Program-made: the position numbers and the translations under genes
From: Rhodococcus jostii NBRC 16295
GTDB taxonomy: Bacteria > Actinomycetota > Actinomycetes > Mycobacteriales > Mycobacteriaceae
NCBI RefSeq assembly: GCF_001894825.1
Contig: NZ_BCWY01000087.1
Location: 1-36,501, forward strand
Length of the DNA stretch: 36,501 nucleotides
Reading direction: 5' to 3'
Notes under the pieces: model-generated
Database searches by the model: none
Seen by the model: only the letters and a program-made list of their open reading frames with translations
Told to the model about the DNA's origin: nothing
Part shown: in pieces, positions 7,787-16,265 of the stretch
Position numbering within the stretch: the first letter of the stretch is position 1
Layout of the letters: each line of letters begins with the position of its first letter

Positions 7787-8668
7787 CTAGATCTTCGCGA
7801 CCTGCGTGAAGGACAACTCGACCGGGGTCTCGCGACCGAAGATCGAGACCAGGACCTTGAGCTTCTGCTGCTCGGCGTTGACCTCGCTGATGCTGGCGGG
7901 CAGCGTGGCGAACGGGCCGTCCATGACGGTGACCGACTCGCCGACCTCGAAGTCGACCTCGATGAGCGGCTTCGCGAAGCTTTCGCCGCCGGTCTCGCCG
8001 CCCGAAACGGCTGCCGCGGCGGTCTGCTTCTTCTGTTCCTGCTGCGGGAGCAGGAACTTGGTCACCTCGTTGAGGGTCAGCGGGGACGGACGCGACGTGG
8101 CACCGACGAATCCGGTGACGCCGGGCGTGTTGCGCACAGCTCCCCAGGACTCGTCGTTGAGATCCATTCGGACCAGGATGTAGCCGGGCAGAACCTTGCG
8201 GTTGACCTGCTTGCGCTGTCCGTTCTTGATCTCGGTGACCTCTTCGGTGGGAACTTCCACCTGGAAGATGTAGTCGCCGACGTCGAGGTTCTGAACACGG
8301 GTCTCGAGGTTGGCCTTGACCTTGTTCTCGTAGCCCGCGTATGAGTGGATGACGTACCAGTCACCGGGGGCGCGACGCAGCGCGGCCTTGAGTTCCGCAA
8401 CGGGATCCTCGGGCTCTTCAGCGGTCACAGCCTCTTCAGCGGTCACAGCCTCTTCGGCGGTCTCTGTCCCTTCGGGGACCTCGGCCTCTTCGGCGGGCGT
8501 CTCGTCGACGACCTCGTCGGCCGGGGCGTCCTCGGTTACGTCCTCACCGAGGATTTCTGCGGCTTCGGTGCCCTCTTCGGCAGCCTCGACATCCACTTCG
8601 GCTGCCGCCTCGGCAGAAACACGCTCTTCGGCCAAGGCCTCATTCGTGTCGTTCTCGGGGGTGCTCAC
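7787..8668 (-). CDS. nusG: Transcription termination/antitermination factor NusG
   Basis: NusG binds RNA polymerase, modulating pausing and Rho termination, and can bridge to ribosomal S10. The protein has 293 residues: an acidic Ala/Glu-rich, probably disordered extension (about 1-105), the NGN domain (about 108-215, starting near APGDWYVIHSYAGYENKVK), then a C-terminal KOW domain with GESVTVMDGPFA. Long acidic extensions are usual in actinobacteria. Its coding DNA has an 18-bp tandem repeat (8412-8465) giving repeated AEEAVT. It starts at GTG 8668. It follows secE by 58 nt, the nearly universal secE-nusG pairing. Confidence 0.97.
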   Translation of the reverse strand: MSTPENDTNEALAEERVSAEAAAEVDVEAAEEGTEAAEILGEDVTEDAPADEVVDETPAEEAEVPEGTETAEEAVTAEEAVTAEEPEDPVAELKAALRRAPGDWYVIHSYAGYENKVKANLETRVQNLDVGDYIFQVEVPTEEVTEIKNGQRKQVNRKVLPGYILVRMDLNDESWGAVRNTPGVTGFVGATSRPSPLTLNEVTKFLLPQQEQKKQTAAAAVSGGETGGESFAKPLIEVDFEVGESVTVMDGPFATLPASISEVNAEQQKLKVLVSIFGRETPVELSFTQVAKI

Positions 8669-8726
8669 TGGGGCACTCGCTTCCTCTCGTCACTCACATA
8701 CTTCGGATCCACCGGGGCGGATTCCG

Positions 8727-9176
8727 TCAACCGAACAACCAGGTGACGCCTTTGATGACCACCAGATCCAACACTCCGATGAACGTCACCATGAACACCA
8801 CGAATACCAAGACGACGCTGGTGTAGGTGATCATCTGCTTGCGATTGGGCCAGATGACCTTGCGGAGTTCGGCGATGACCTCGCGGAAGAACCTGCGCAG
8901 GCGCTTGAAGATGTTCTCCTTGCGCGGCTTGTCGGCGCGATCCTTCTTTGCCGGCTTGACCGTGGTGGCCGTCTCCGACTTCGAGTGTTCCGGTGACTTC
9001 ACGGAACTCGCGGCGACCTCGGTACCTGCCGACGAACGACGGCCCTGGCGCTTACCGCTGGGCTTACCCGAGGGAGTAGCGGAACGCGTGGTGGCGTCGG
9101 CCGCGGTGTCGTCGGCACCGTCCGGGCGCGTCGACCCTGCAGTGTCGCCGTCGCGCTTGGCGCGCTCCTCGCTCAC
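8727..9176 (-). CDS. secE: Preprotein translocase subunit SecE
   Basis: This is the small essential clamp of the SecYEG channel. The 149-residue form has a polar, low-complexity N-terminal half, then the conserved amphipathic helix (FFREVIAELRKVIWPNRKQ) and one C-terminal membrane helix (about 112-140). I start it at GTG 9176, which has GAGAGGA 5 nt upstream. The in-frame ATG at 9200 is only 7 nt from the tRNA-Trp 3' end and has no ribosome-binding site. The long N-terminus is typical of actinobacterial SecE. Confidence 0.95.
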   Translation of the reverse strand: MSEERAKRDGDTAGSTRPDGADDTAADATTRSATPSGKPSGKRQGRRSSAGTEVAASSVKSPEHSKSETATTVKPAKKDRADKPRKENIFKRLRRFFREVIAELRKVIWPNRKQMITYTSVVLVFVVFMVTFIGVLDLVVIKGVTWLFG

Positions 9177-9207
9177 GTCGTTCCTCTCAGTCGCTGGCAT
9201 CCGGGGG

Positions 9208-9280
<73 letters not shown>

Positions 9281-9464
9281 TTGGTCGGGAGACCTGATCC
9301 GAAACTAGCCTCGGACCAACTCTTGACCGACCTCTCTGTGATTACATGACACGCGCGCCACCCTTGCCGGCCGAACAGCACCGTAGGGCAGCGCGCAGCG
9401 CTGAGTAATCCCAGAAATCTCAGTGTACTTCAAAGCCCCGGAACAAACCCAATCCACCCGGCTG

Positions 9465-9890
9465 TCAGGCCAGACGGACCGTTGCGGTGGCGCGACCGAA
9501 GATCTTCTTTCCCTCGGAGCGCGCCACGATCGCGACTACTGCTGTCTTGCTTTCCTCGTCGAGCGACTTCACCTTACCGGTGTACTCGACCTGCGCGGCC
9601 TCGTCCTCGCGGACGTAGACCGAGCTCGTGAAACGAACGTTGTATTCCTTGACTGCACCCGGATCGCCGAGCCAGGACGTGACGAAACCGCCGCCGAGAC
9701 CCATGGTGAGCATTCCGTGCGCGATCACGTTGTCCAGACCGGCGAGTTTGACGACCTCGTCGCTCCAGTGGATCGGGTTGGGGTCGCCGGACACGCCCGC
9801 GTAGTTGACCAGGTCGCCACGCGTGAGCTTCACGATGCGCTCGGGGAGTTCCTCACCCACCGAGACGTCCTCGAACTTACGAAGCGCCAT
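9465..9890 (-). CDS. hadB: (3R)-hydroxyacyl-ACP dehydratase subunit HadB
   Basis: This is the catalytic hotdog subunit of the FAS-II dehydratase that elongates meromycolate chains. Its 141 residues carry the hydratase-2 motif with Asp36 and His41 (SGDPNPIH), the same numbering I recall for mycobacterial HadB, and the AHGMLTMGLGG segment. It overlaps the end of hadA by 14 bp. In mycobacteria hadC follows; here the next gene is tRNA-Trp and no hadC is present. The HadA partner provides the lid and substrate channel. Confidence 0.94.
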   Translation of the reverse strand: MALRKFEDVSVGEELPERIVKLTRGDLVNYAGVSGDPNPIHWSDEVVKLAGLDNVIAHGMLTMGLGGGFVTSWLGDPGAVKEYNVRFTSSVYVREDEAAQVEYTGKVKSLDEESKTAVVAIVARSEGKKIFGRATATVRLA

Positions 9891-10440
9891 GCATGATCAC
9901 GTCCTTGACTGCGTGAGCGATGTTCTCGTCGACCTCGCCACCGGTACGGGCGACCAGTGTCGTCCACGTGGTCTGGACCAGCTCGTCGTGCTGATCGGTG
10001 ACGATGTTCTTGGTGACGATGATGTCGCTGCCGCCCATCTGACGGAACGACTCCAGGTACACGTCACAGACCAGACGGTCGCCGACCTTGATCGGCTTGT
10101 GGAACTCGAGCCGCTGGTCGGTCTGGAGGATCTGGCTTGGGTCGTAGCCGGTGACGATCTCCTTGAAGAGGCGTCCCTGGGCGATGATGCCGACGAGCGA
10201 GATGAACGTCAGAGGAGCGAGGAGGCCGTCGTAGCCGAGGCCCTTGGCGGCGTCCTCGTCGTGGTGAGCGGGGTGCCAGTCCTGCACGGCACGCGCGTAC
10301 TCGCGCACCTTCTCGCGTCCGACCTCGTAGAAGTCGTCGACGCGGTAGTGGTGCCCGACCATCGCGAGTGCGTGCGCGGCAGGATCGGCAGGTACAGCCG
10401 CGGGCTCGTAAGCCTCTGTCTCTGTCACAGTGTCAGTCAC
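9877..10440 (-). CDS. hadA: (3R)-hydroxyacyl-ACP dehydratase subunit HadA
   Basis: This 187-residue hotdog protein is the non-catalytic, acyl-chain-binding partner of HadB. The first 30 or so residues are a polar, Ala/Pro-rich extension; the MaoC-like fold begins near YRVDDFYEVGREKVREYA, and the segment AHHDED takes the place of the hydratase catalytic motif. GTG 10440 follows AGAGG at about 10 nt. It sits downstream of rpmG in the order known from mycobacteria, whose FAS-II pathway makes mycolic acids. Confidence 0.93.
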   Translation of the reverse strand: MTDTVTETEAYEPAAVPADPAAHALAMVGHHYRVDDFYEVGREKVREYARAVQDWHPAHHDEDAAKGLGYDGLLAPLTFISLVGIIAQGRLFKEIVTGYDPSQILQTDQRLEFHKPIKVGDRLVCDVYLESFRQMGGSDIIVTKNIVTDQHDELVQTTWTTLVARTGGEVDENIAHAVKDVIMHGAS

Positions 10441-10529
10441 GCGAAAGAACCTCTTCTACCCTTGACGTCAGCGCGTGAGGGCAGCCTAGAGGACTCCCTT
10501 CGCGAACGCAGTCCTAGTTCCGGACCGTG

Positions 10530-10697
10530 TTACTTGGACTCGCGGTGCGACTGGTGAGTTCCGCAGTTCGGGCAGAACTTCTTGATCTCCAGGCGATCGG
10601 GGTCGTTACGCCGATTCTTCTTGGTGATGTAGTTACGGTGCTTGCATACCTCGCAGGCCAAAGTGATCTTGGGCCGAACGTCAGTCGAGGAGGCCAC
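10530..10697 (-). CDS. rpmG: 50S ribosomal protein L33, zinc-binding form
   Basis: This gene of 55 codons encodes MASSTDVRPKITLACEVCKH and so on, ending HQSHRESK. Two CxxC pairs (CEVC and CPNC) make it the zinc-containing C+ type; actinobacteria often also carry a zinc-free paralogue induced at low zinc. The start is GTG 10697. The place before hadA matches rpmG2 of M. tuberculosis. Upstream at 10721-10738 there is a 6-bp inverted repeat CTGATT-N6-AATCAG. The 89-bp gap to hadA holds a possible TAGGCT -10 box but no convincing -35. Confidence 0.96.
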   Translation of the reverse strand: MASSTDVRPKITLACEVCKHRNYITKKNRRNDPDRLEIKKFCPNCGTHQSHRESK

Positions 10698-10758
10698 GGG
10701 ATGCCTTCTTTCGGGTGAATCTGATTACGAACAATCAGGGTGGATCATGCATATTGTG

Positions 10759-10831
10759 TAGCGGTGACCGGACTTGAACCGGCGACGCAACGATTATGAG
10801 TCGTTTGCTCTACCAACTGAGCTACACCGCC
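10759..10831 (-). tRNA. tRNA-Met, elongator (CAT)
   Basis: This 73-nt cloverleaf has acceptor GGCGGTG/CACCGCT (terminal G-U pair), anticodon loop CTCATAA with anticodon CAT, and discriminator A. The anticodon stem lacks the three G-C pairs of initiator tRNA, so it is the elongator form (a CAT-anticodon Ile tRNA cannot be fully excluded by eye). It lies between tRNA-Thr and rpmG. Confidence 0.93.
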
Positions 10832-10876
10832 TCGGTGTCGAGTGTCGCGCACGAAGCGCTCCACTTCAATCCAGCG

Positions 10877-10949
10877 AGCCCCCTAACGGAATCGAACCGT
10901 TGACCTTTTCCTTACCATGGAAACGCTCTGCCGACTGAGCTAAGGGGGC
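10877..10949 (-). tRNA. tRNA-Thr (GGT)
   Basis: This 73-nt cloverleaf has acceptor GCCCCCT/AGGGGGC, anticodon stem TTTCC/GGAAA around loop ATGGTAA with anticodon GGT, and discriminator T. It probably heads a tRNA-Thr, tRNA-Met, rpmG, hadAB transcript. Confidence 0.96.
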
Positions 10950-10989
10950 GTGCTTCGCTCGCACATCGCTGTGCGCTGAAGCCTTGACG

Positions 10990-11019
10990 AGATTACACAG
11001 AGTTCGCGTCCAGAACCAA
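10990..11019 (-). promoter_or_regulatory. Putative promoter of the tRNA-Thr/tRNA-Met/rpmG/hadAB run
   Basis: Minus-strand TTGGTT (plus 11014-11019), an 18-nt spacer and TAATCT (plus 10990-10995) lie about 40 nt before the tRNA-Thr 5' end. The boxes are close to the vegetative consensus. Confidence 0.5.
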
Positions 11020-11114
11020 ATTGCCTGGTCAGCCGCTTTGGTCGGCCGCTGCACCCGACAGTTCGGCGCGGCGACCGCGCCGGAGGCACCGAGACCTGCC
11101 GGGTCCACGAACGA

Positions 11115-11150
11115 CAGAACCCCGGTGAGCTCTCGCTCACCGGGGTTCTG
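11115..11150 (-). terminator. Terminator after tRNA-Tyr
   Basis: A perfect 16-bp stem (11115-11130 with 11135-11150) and a 4-nt loop start 4 nt beyond the tRNA-Tyr 3' end. The following minus-strand bases are only weakly T-rich. Confidence 0.75.
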
Positions 11151-11154
11151 TGTG

Positions 11155-11237
11155 TGGCAGATGTAGGATTCGAACCTACGTAGGCATAAGCCGACGGATT
11201 TACAGTCCGCTCCCATTGGCCGCTCGGGCAATCTGCC
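11155..11237 (-). tRNA. tRNA-Tyr (GTA)
   Basis: This 83-nt class II tRNA has acceptor GGCAGAT/ATCTGCC, anticodon loop CTGTAAA with anticodon GTA, a long variable arm, and discriminator A. It has its own terminator immediately downstream. Confidence 0.96.
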
Positions 11238-11366
11238 GGGGTTGCACGAGGAGCGCGAAATCTGTGCGATATCGCTCTCCGCTGCGGAAAGAAGAATACA
11301 ACGAACGGCCCCCCGTTTTGCAAACCGGGTGGATACGGGCGGTTGCGAACCGATAGCGTCGAATCT

Positions 11367-11387
11367 GCCCGCCGGCATCCGGCGGGC
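11367..11387. repeat. GC-rich hairpin upstream of yajQ
   Basis: A perfect 9-bp stem GCCCGCCGG/CCGGCGGGC with loop CAT lies in the 199-bp gap between tRNA-Tyr and yajQ. No gene is visible in that gap; the hairpin's role is unknown. Confidence 0.6.
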
Positions 11388-11436
11388 CTCCGGCCGGGTC
11401 GCGGCGGGGAGAACTAGACGAAACCGGGAGTGTGAA

Positions 11437-11928
11437 GTGGCTGATTCGTCCTTCGATGTGGTGAGCAAGGTGGAGCGTCAAGAGGTGGACAACGCCCTGC
11501 ATCAAGCCGGTAAGGAGCTGTCGACCCGGTTCGACTTCCGGAACACGGGAGCATCGATCGAGTGGTCCGGCGAGGAAACCATCACCCTGACGGCCGACAC
11601 CGAGGAGCGACTGCTCGCCGCCCTGGACGTCTTCAAGGAGAAGTTGATCCGGCGTGACATCTCCCTCAAGGCGTTCGACGCGGGCGAGCCGGCGCAGTCC
11701 GGGAAGATCTACAAGCTGTCCGGCAGCCTCGTCCAGGGCATCACGACCGAGAACGCGAAGAAGATCACCAAGAAGATCCGCGACGAGGGCCCCAAGGGCG
11801 TCAAGGCGCAGATCCAGGGTGAGGAGCTGCGGGTGAGCAGCAAGAAGCGCGACGACCTGCAGGCCGTCATTTCGCTGCTGAAGGGCGAGGACTTCGGGAT
11901 CGCGCTGCAGTTCGTGAACTACCGCTAG
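11437..11928 (+). CDS. YajQ family cyclic-di-GMP-binding protein
   Basis: The 163 residues match the usual YajQ length. Features are the opening ADSSFDVVSKVERQEVDNAL, the central IEWSGEETITLTADTEERL strand-helix and the SGKIYKLSGSLVQGI segment of the duplicated ferredoxin-like fold. GTG 11437 has GGGAG 6 nt upstream. YajQ homologues bind nucleotides or nucleic acids, and some bind c-di-GMP to act on transcription; the role in actinobacteria is not established. It converges with htpX. Confidence 0.95.
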   Translation: MADSSFDVVSKVERQEVDNALHQAGKELSTRFDFRNTGASIEWSGEETITLTADTEERLLAALDVFKEKLIRRDISLKAFDAGEPAQSGKIYKLSGSLVQGITTENAKKITKKIRDEGPKGVKAQIQGEELRVSSKKRDDLQAVISLLKGEDFGIALQFVNYR

Positions 11929-12000
11929 AGGCGCTCCGCGCCTGTGTGTGGCCCACGAGTCCCTGCACTCGTCGACCACTCACAGGCGGCGAAGCCGCCT
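11929..12000. terminator. Hairpin cluster between convergent yajQ and htpX
   Basis: Three structures are packed here: AGGCGC-TCC-GCGCCT (11929-11943); an 11-bp stem with one mismatch (11941-11951 with 11976-11986) enclosing CGAGT/ACTCG; and AGGCGGC-GAA-GCCGCCT (11984-12000), which overlaps the htpX stop. They probably end transcription from both sides, but there are no T-runs. Confidence 0.5.
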
Positions 12001-12859
12001 ACATCCCCGCCATCCGCTCGAGGCGCTCGATCCGCTCGGCCATCGGGGGGTGGGTGGAGAACATCCGGCTGACCTTCTCGCCGGTGCGGAACGGGTTGGC
12101 GATCATCAGGTGCGACTGCGCGGCGAGCTGCGGCTCCGGCGGCAGCGGCGCGGCCTGGGTGCCCTGCTCCAGCTTCCGCAGTGCGGACGCCAGCGCCAGG
12201 GGGTCGCCGGTGAGTTCGGCGCCCGACTGGTCGGCCTGGAACTCCCGGGACCGCGACACCGCCAGCTTGACGACGGTCGCGGCGATGGGGCCGAGCAGCG
12301 ACACCAGCAGCAGAGCGATCGGATTGGCGCCCTGTCCCCCGCCGCGCCCACCGAACATGTTGGCGAACATGGCGAAGTTCGCGAGCCCCGACACGACAGC
12401 GGCCATGGCGCCGGCGACCGACGAGATGAGGATGTCGCGGTTGTAGACGTGTGACAGCTCGTGCCCGAGCACAGCCCGGAGTTCCCGCTCGTTGAGGATC
12501 TGCAGGATGCCGCTGGTGCAGCAGACCGCGGCGTGGCGTGGGCTGCGCCCGGTGGCGAACGCATTGGGCGCGCTGGTGGGGCTGATGTAGAGCCGCGGCA
12601 TCGGCTGGTGCGCGGTGGTAGCCAGCTCCCGGACGATCCGGTAGATGACCGGCGCCTGCACCTCCGTGATCGGCTGAGCGTGCATGGCCTTGAGCGCCAT
12701 CTTGTCGCTGTTGAAGTACACGTACGCGTTCATTCCGACCGCGAACACGATGGCCAGCAGCAGGATGGTCGGGTTGCGGAACAACGCGCCGATGAACACG
12801 ATCAGCGCCGACATGCCGACCAACAGAACCAGCGTCTTCGCCCCGTTTGCGTAGCGCAC
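11999..12859 (-). CDS. htpX: Membrane zinc metalloprotease HtpX
   Basis: This 286-residue M48 protease degrades damaged membrane proteins. Two hydrophobic helices at about 9-48 are followed by the catalytic HELSH (His133, Glu134, His137), two more hydrophobic stretches (about 145-170 and 180-200), and the third zinc ligand Glu206 in SREFQAD. GTG 12859 follows AGGAAGG by 7 nt. In mycobacteria htpX also neighbours the polyprenyl synthase gene. The 146 bp upstream hold no recognisable gene. Confidence 0.96.
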   Translation of the reverse strand: MRYANGAKTLVLLVGMSALIVFIGALFRNPTILLLAIVFAVGMNAYVYFNSDKMALKAMHAQPITEVQAPVIYRIVRELATTAHQPMPRLYISPTSAPNAFATGRSPRHAAVCCTSGILQILNERELRAVLGHELSHVYNRDILISSVAGAMAAVVSGLANFAMFANMFGGRGGGQGANPIALLLVSLLGPIAATVVKLAVSRSREFQADQSGAELTGDPLALASALRKLEQGTQAAPLPPEPQLAAQSHLMIANPFRTGEKVSRMFSTHPPMAERIERLERMAGM

Positions 12860-13005
12860 GTCACGCCTTCCTTGTCGTTGTCACCCGATCACGATCGTCC
12901 GAGATTCCGGGATCTTGATCATTCAACGAAACACGGTGGCGGGACGGTTCCCGTTCGGACGACGAGAAATCGGGTGATGACGAGTTCAGGTACTGACGAT
13001 ACGGC

Positions 13006-14061
13006 TCAGCCGACGCGCTCGATCGTGTAATCGACGAGCTTCACGAGGGCGTCGTTGGCCGGGCCCTGCGGCAGCTCGGCGAGCTGCCCGCGCGCCTGGA
13101 CCGCGAACTCCTCGAGCTTCGACTTCGCGGCCGCCATGCCGGGTGACCGTTCGAGGAGCGCGAGCGCTTCCGCGACGTCGTCGTCGTTGGTGACGGGACC
13201 GTCGAGGAGCACGCGCAACCGGTCGGCCTCGGGCCCCTCGTCACGCAGCGCGTAGAGGACGGGCAGCGTGTGCACACCCTCGCGCAGGTCGGTTCCGGGG
13301 GTCTTGCCGGACTGCGCGGACACCGAGGAGATGTCGATGATGTCGTCGGAGATCTGGAAGGCGGTGCCCACGGCGTCGCCGAGTCGTTCGAGCCGCTTCA
13401 CGTGATCGGCGTCCGCACCCGAGAAGGTGCCGCCGAAGCGCCCGCACGCCGCGATCAGCGAGCCCGTCTTCTCCCAGACCACCTTGAGGTAGTGCTCGAC
13501 CGGATCCTGCTCGCCGCGAAGCCCGATCGTCTCGCGCATCTGGCCGGTGACGAGTTCGGCGAACGTCTCGGCGATGATGCGCACCGCCTCGGGTCCGAGG
13601 GTGGAGACGAGACGCGACGCGTGGGCGAACAGGTAGTCGCCGGCGAGGATCGCGACGCTGTTGCCCCACCGCGCGTTCGCGCTGGGTGCGCCGCGGCGCA
13701 TCGACGCCTCGTCCATCACGTCGTCGTGGTACAGCGTCGCGAGGTGGACCAGTTCGACGACCGTGGCCGCCGTGACCACCGACGGGTCGGAGGCCTTCGG
13801 TCCGAGCTGCGCGGTGAGCACCGTGAACAGCGGGCGGAAACGCTTACCCCCTGCCTTCGCGAGGTGCAATGCGGCCTCCGTCAGGAAATCCTCCCCGTCG
13901 GAGAGCTCACTGACCAGCAGTTCCTCGACTTGCTTCAGTCCTTCACGGACCGTGGCAGCAAGCTGCGGGTCGCCGAGATCGATCCCGGCGACCGTAGTGC
14001 CCACTACAGCGTCGGCAGCGGTGTGTGCTGCGCCCTCGGTGCTCACGTTCTCAGTACCCAT
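13006..14061 (-). CDS. Long-chain all-trans polyprenyl diphosphate synthase (GrcC1-like)
   Basis: This enzyme condenses isopentenyl diphosphate onto allylic primers to make the menaquinone side chain. Its 351 residues include both Asp-rich motifs, DDVMD (113-117) and DDIID (239-243), and GGKRFRP (71-77). A small residue (Ala108) sits five before the first motif, as in long-chain synthases. The setting (menJ divergent, menG nearby) supports the quinone role. ATG 14061 has AGGA very close; GTG at codon 6 is an alternative start. It is the likely homologue of Rv0562. Confidence 0.92.
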   Translation of the reverse strand: MGTENVSTEGAAHTAADAVVGTTVAGIDLGDPQLAATVREGLKQVEELLVSELSDGEDFLTEAALHLAKAGGKRFRPLFTVLTAQLGPKASDPSVVTAATVVELVHLATLYHDDVMDEASMRRGAPSANARWGNSVAILAGDYLFAHASRLVSTLGPEAVRIIAETFAELVTGQMRETIGLRGEQDPVEHYLKVVWEKTGSLIAACGRFGGTFSGADADHVKRLERLGDAVGTAFQISDDIIDISSVSAQSGKTPGTDLREGVHTLPVLYALRDEGPEADRLRVLLDGPVTNDDDVAEALALLERSPGMAAAKSKLEEFAVQARGQLAELPQGPANDALVKLVDYTIERVG

Positions 14062-14067
14062 TCCTGT

Positions 14068-14110
14068 CGTCAGTGACGGCTCGGTTCCCGCGCCGTCGGT
14101 GACGGCTCGG
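14068..14110. promoter_or_regulatory. Paired 17-nt repeat upstream of the polyprenyl synthase
   Basis: CGTCAGTGACGGCTCGG (14068-14084) and CGTCGGTGACGGCTCGG (14094-14110) are direct repeats 26 bp apart, 16 of 17 identical. Each opens with a CGTCA-N-TGACG palindrome (one mismatch in the second). They lie in the 177-bp divergent gap to menJ, near the synthase start, so they may be a tandem operator. No regulator is known. Confidence 0.3.
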
Positions 14111-14238
14111 GTACCACGGTAGTGAACCTAGCGGTTCCGCTGCCCGTCGGCCTCGTCGCCGTGCCGATGCGCCGCTCACCGTGGTCGCGAAGGCGAAGCC
14201 GGACAAGGAGGGAAGTCGAAGCCTGACAGGATGTAGGT

Positions 14239-15501
14239 GTGGTTGCAGCAGAACAGTCGCCCGCGGGATCCCCGATTCCCACCGCCACCGACGTCCTGGT
14301 CGTCGGTGCTGGTCCGGCCGGTTCCTCGGCTGCCGCGTGGGCGGCGCGAGACGGCCGCGACGTGGTCCTCGCCGACGCGGCCGTGTTCCCCCGCGACAAG
14401 ACATGTGGCGACGGCCTCACCCCGCGCGCCGTCGCCGAACTCGATCACCTCGGTCTCGGCGACTGGGTGCGGTCGAAGGGCACCAACCGCGGGCTGAGGC
14501 TCAGTGGTTTCGGGCAGGAGCTCGAACTCGAGTGGCCGGGCCGGTCCTTCCCGGCGGTCGGTAGCGCGGTGGCCCGCACCGAGCTGGACGACAAGATCCG
14601 TGCCACCGCCGTCGACGCCGGAGCCGTCATGGTGCAGGGTGCCAAGGCGATCGGCGTCGAACGGGACGGCGACCGGGTGACGGCGGTGACCCTGAAGACG
14701 TCCGGGGGAACCCACACCATCGGCTGCCGGACGCTGATCGTCGCCGACGGCGTCCGGTCCACGCTGGGCAAGCAACTGGGCAGGCAATGGCACCGGGAAA
14801 CGGCGTACGGCGTGGCCGCCCGCGCGTACATCGCCACCCACCGCAGCGCCGACCCGTGGATCACCTCGCACCTCGAACTGCGCGACGGCGCGGGAACGCT
14901 GCAGTCGGGCTACGGCTGGGTGTTCCCCCTCGGCACCGGCGAGGTGAACATCGGCGTCGGCACCCTCGCCACCTCCAAACGTCCCGCGCCGGGTGCCCTG
15001 CGACCGCTGCTGGACCTGTACACGGCGCAGCGGCGCGACGAATGGAACTGGGACGGGGAGTTGCGGGCGGTCGCGTCCGCCCTGCTGCCGATGGGCGGTG
15101 CGGTGTCGCACATCGCGGGCCGGAACTGGGCGATCATCGGCGACGCGGCGGCGTGCGTGAACCCGCTGAACGGCGAGGGCATCGACTACGGGCTCGAGGG
15201 CGGGCGCCTGGTCGCGGAGATCCTCGACGCCGAAGACCTGACGCACCTGTGGCCGTCGATTCTCCGGGAGCGGTACGGCCGGGCGTTCTCCGTCGCACGG
15301 CGGCTCGCCGGGCTGCTGACCGTTCCCCGGGTGCTGCCGGCGTCCGGTCCGGTGGCGATGCGCTCACGCGCGCTGATGACCGTCGCGGTCCGTGTCATGG
15401 GCAACCTGGTCACCGAGGAGGACAGCGACCTCACGGCCCGCGCGTGGCGGGCGTCCGGCCGGGTGTCGCAGAAGGCCGACTCGCGGCCGCTGTTCGGCTG
15501 A
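14239..15501 (+). CDS. menJ: Menaquinone reductase MenJ (geranylgeranyl reductase family)
   Basis: This FAD enzyme saturates one isoprene unit (the beta unit) of the menaquinone side chain, giving MK(II-H2) forms. Its 420 residues have the Rossmann GAGPAG (23-28), the family motif CGDGLTPRAV (56-65) and the second FAD motif GDAAACVNPLNGEGI. GTG 14239 has AGGA 7 nt upstream. It is divergent from the polyprenyl synthase and converges on menG with only 3 bp between stops. It is the homologue of Rv0561c in order and motifs. Confidence 0.92.
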   Translation: MVAAEQSPAGSPIPTATDVLVVGAGPAGSSAAAWAARDGRDVVLADAAVFPRDKTCGDGLTPRAVAELDHLGLGDWVRSKGTNRGLRLSGFGQELELEWPGRSFPAVGSAVARTELDDKIRATAVDAGAVMVQGAKAIGVERDGDRVTAVTLKTSGGTHTIGCRTLIVADGVRSTLGKQLGRQWHRETAYGVAARAYIATHRSADPWITSHLELRDGAGTLQSGYGWVFPLGTGEVNIGVGTLATSKRPAPGALRPLLDLYTAQRRDEWNWDGELRAVASALLPMGGAVSHIAGRNWAIIGDAAACVNPLNGEGIDYGLEGGRLVAEILDAEDLTHLWPSILRERYGRAFSVARRLAGLLTVPRVLPASGPVAMRSRALMTVAVRVMGNLVTEEDSDLTARAWRASGRVSQKADSRPLFG

Positions 15502-15504
15502 GGT

Positions 15505-16203
15505 TCAGCGGGTGGCGCGGTGCAGCGCCACCACACCACCGGTGAGGTTGCGCCACTGCACGTTCCGCCACCCGGCGGCCTCGATGCGCTGCGCCAGTTC
15601 CTCCTGGGTCGGCCATGCGCGGATCGATTCCGCGAGGTACACGTAGGCGTCGGGGTTGCTGCTGACGGCCCGCGCGACCCGCGGCAGCGCCTTCATCAGG
15701 TACTCCATGTAGACCGTGCGGAACGGCCCGAACACGGGGGTCGAGAACTCGCTCACGACGAGGCGCCCGCCGGGCCTGGTGACCCGGGCGATCTCGCGGA
15801 GCCCGGCGTCGAAGTCGGAGACGTTGCGCAGCCCGAAGGAAATCGTCGCGGCGTCGAACACGGCGTCGGCGTAGGGCAGGTGCATCGCGTCGCCGGCGAC
15901 CATCGGGACGCGGCGTCCGATGCCGGCCTGCAGCATGCCCTTGGAGAAATCGGTGGCGACACACCAGGCGCCCGACCGTCCGAGTTCGACGGTCGACACC
16001 CCGGTGCCCGCGGCGAGGTCGAGAACGCGCTCCCCCGGTTTCAACGCGAGCGCGGAGCGCGTCGCCTTGCGCCAACTGCGGTCCTGACCGAACGAGAGGA
16101 TCGTGTTGGTGCGGTCGTAGCGCTTCGCGACGCCGTCGAACATCGACGCGACCTCGTGCGGATCCTTTTCGAGCGACGCCCGCGAACCGTGTGTAGTTGC
16201 CAC
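15505..16203 (-). CDS. menG: Demethylmenaquinone methyltransferase
   Basis: This SAM-dependent methyltransferase carries out the ring C-methylation of demethylmenaquinone. Its 232 residues match the UbiE/MenG family: DVASMFDGVAKRYD-like opening (here EVASMFDGVAKRYDRTN), motif I VLDLAAGTGVS and the SFGLRNVSDF segment. I start it at GTG 16203 by family alignment; there is no clear Shine-Dalgarno and the frame is open further upstream. It is 62 nt downstream of the aldehyde dehydrogenase gene. Confidence 0.95.
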   Translation of the reverse strand: MATTHGSRASLEKDPHEVASMFDGVAKRYDRTNTILSFGQDRSWRKATRSALALKPGERVLDLAAGTGVSTVELGRSGAWCVATDFSKGMLQAGIGRRVPMVAGDAMHLPYADAVFDAATISFGLRNVSDFDAGLREIARVTRPGGRLVVSEFSTPVFGPFRTVYMEYLMKALPRVARAVSSNPDAYVYLAESIRAWPTQEELAQRIEAAGWRNVQWRNLTGGVVALHRATR

Positions 16204-16265
16204 GCCCGAAACGCTACCAACCGCGCCCGGAGCCGATGTCGGCGCCGGGCGCGGTGGCCGGATGG

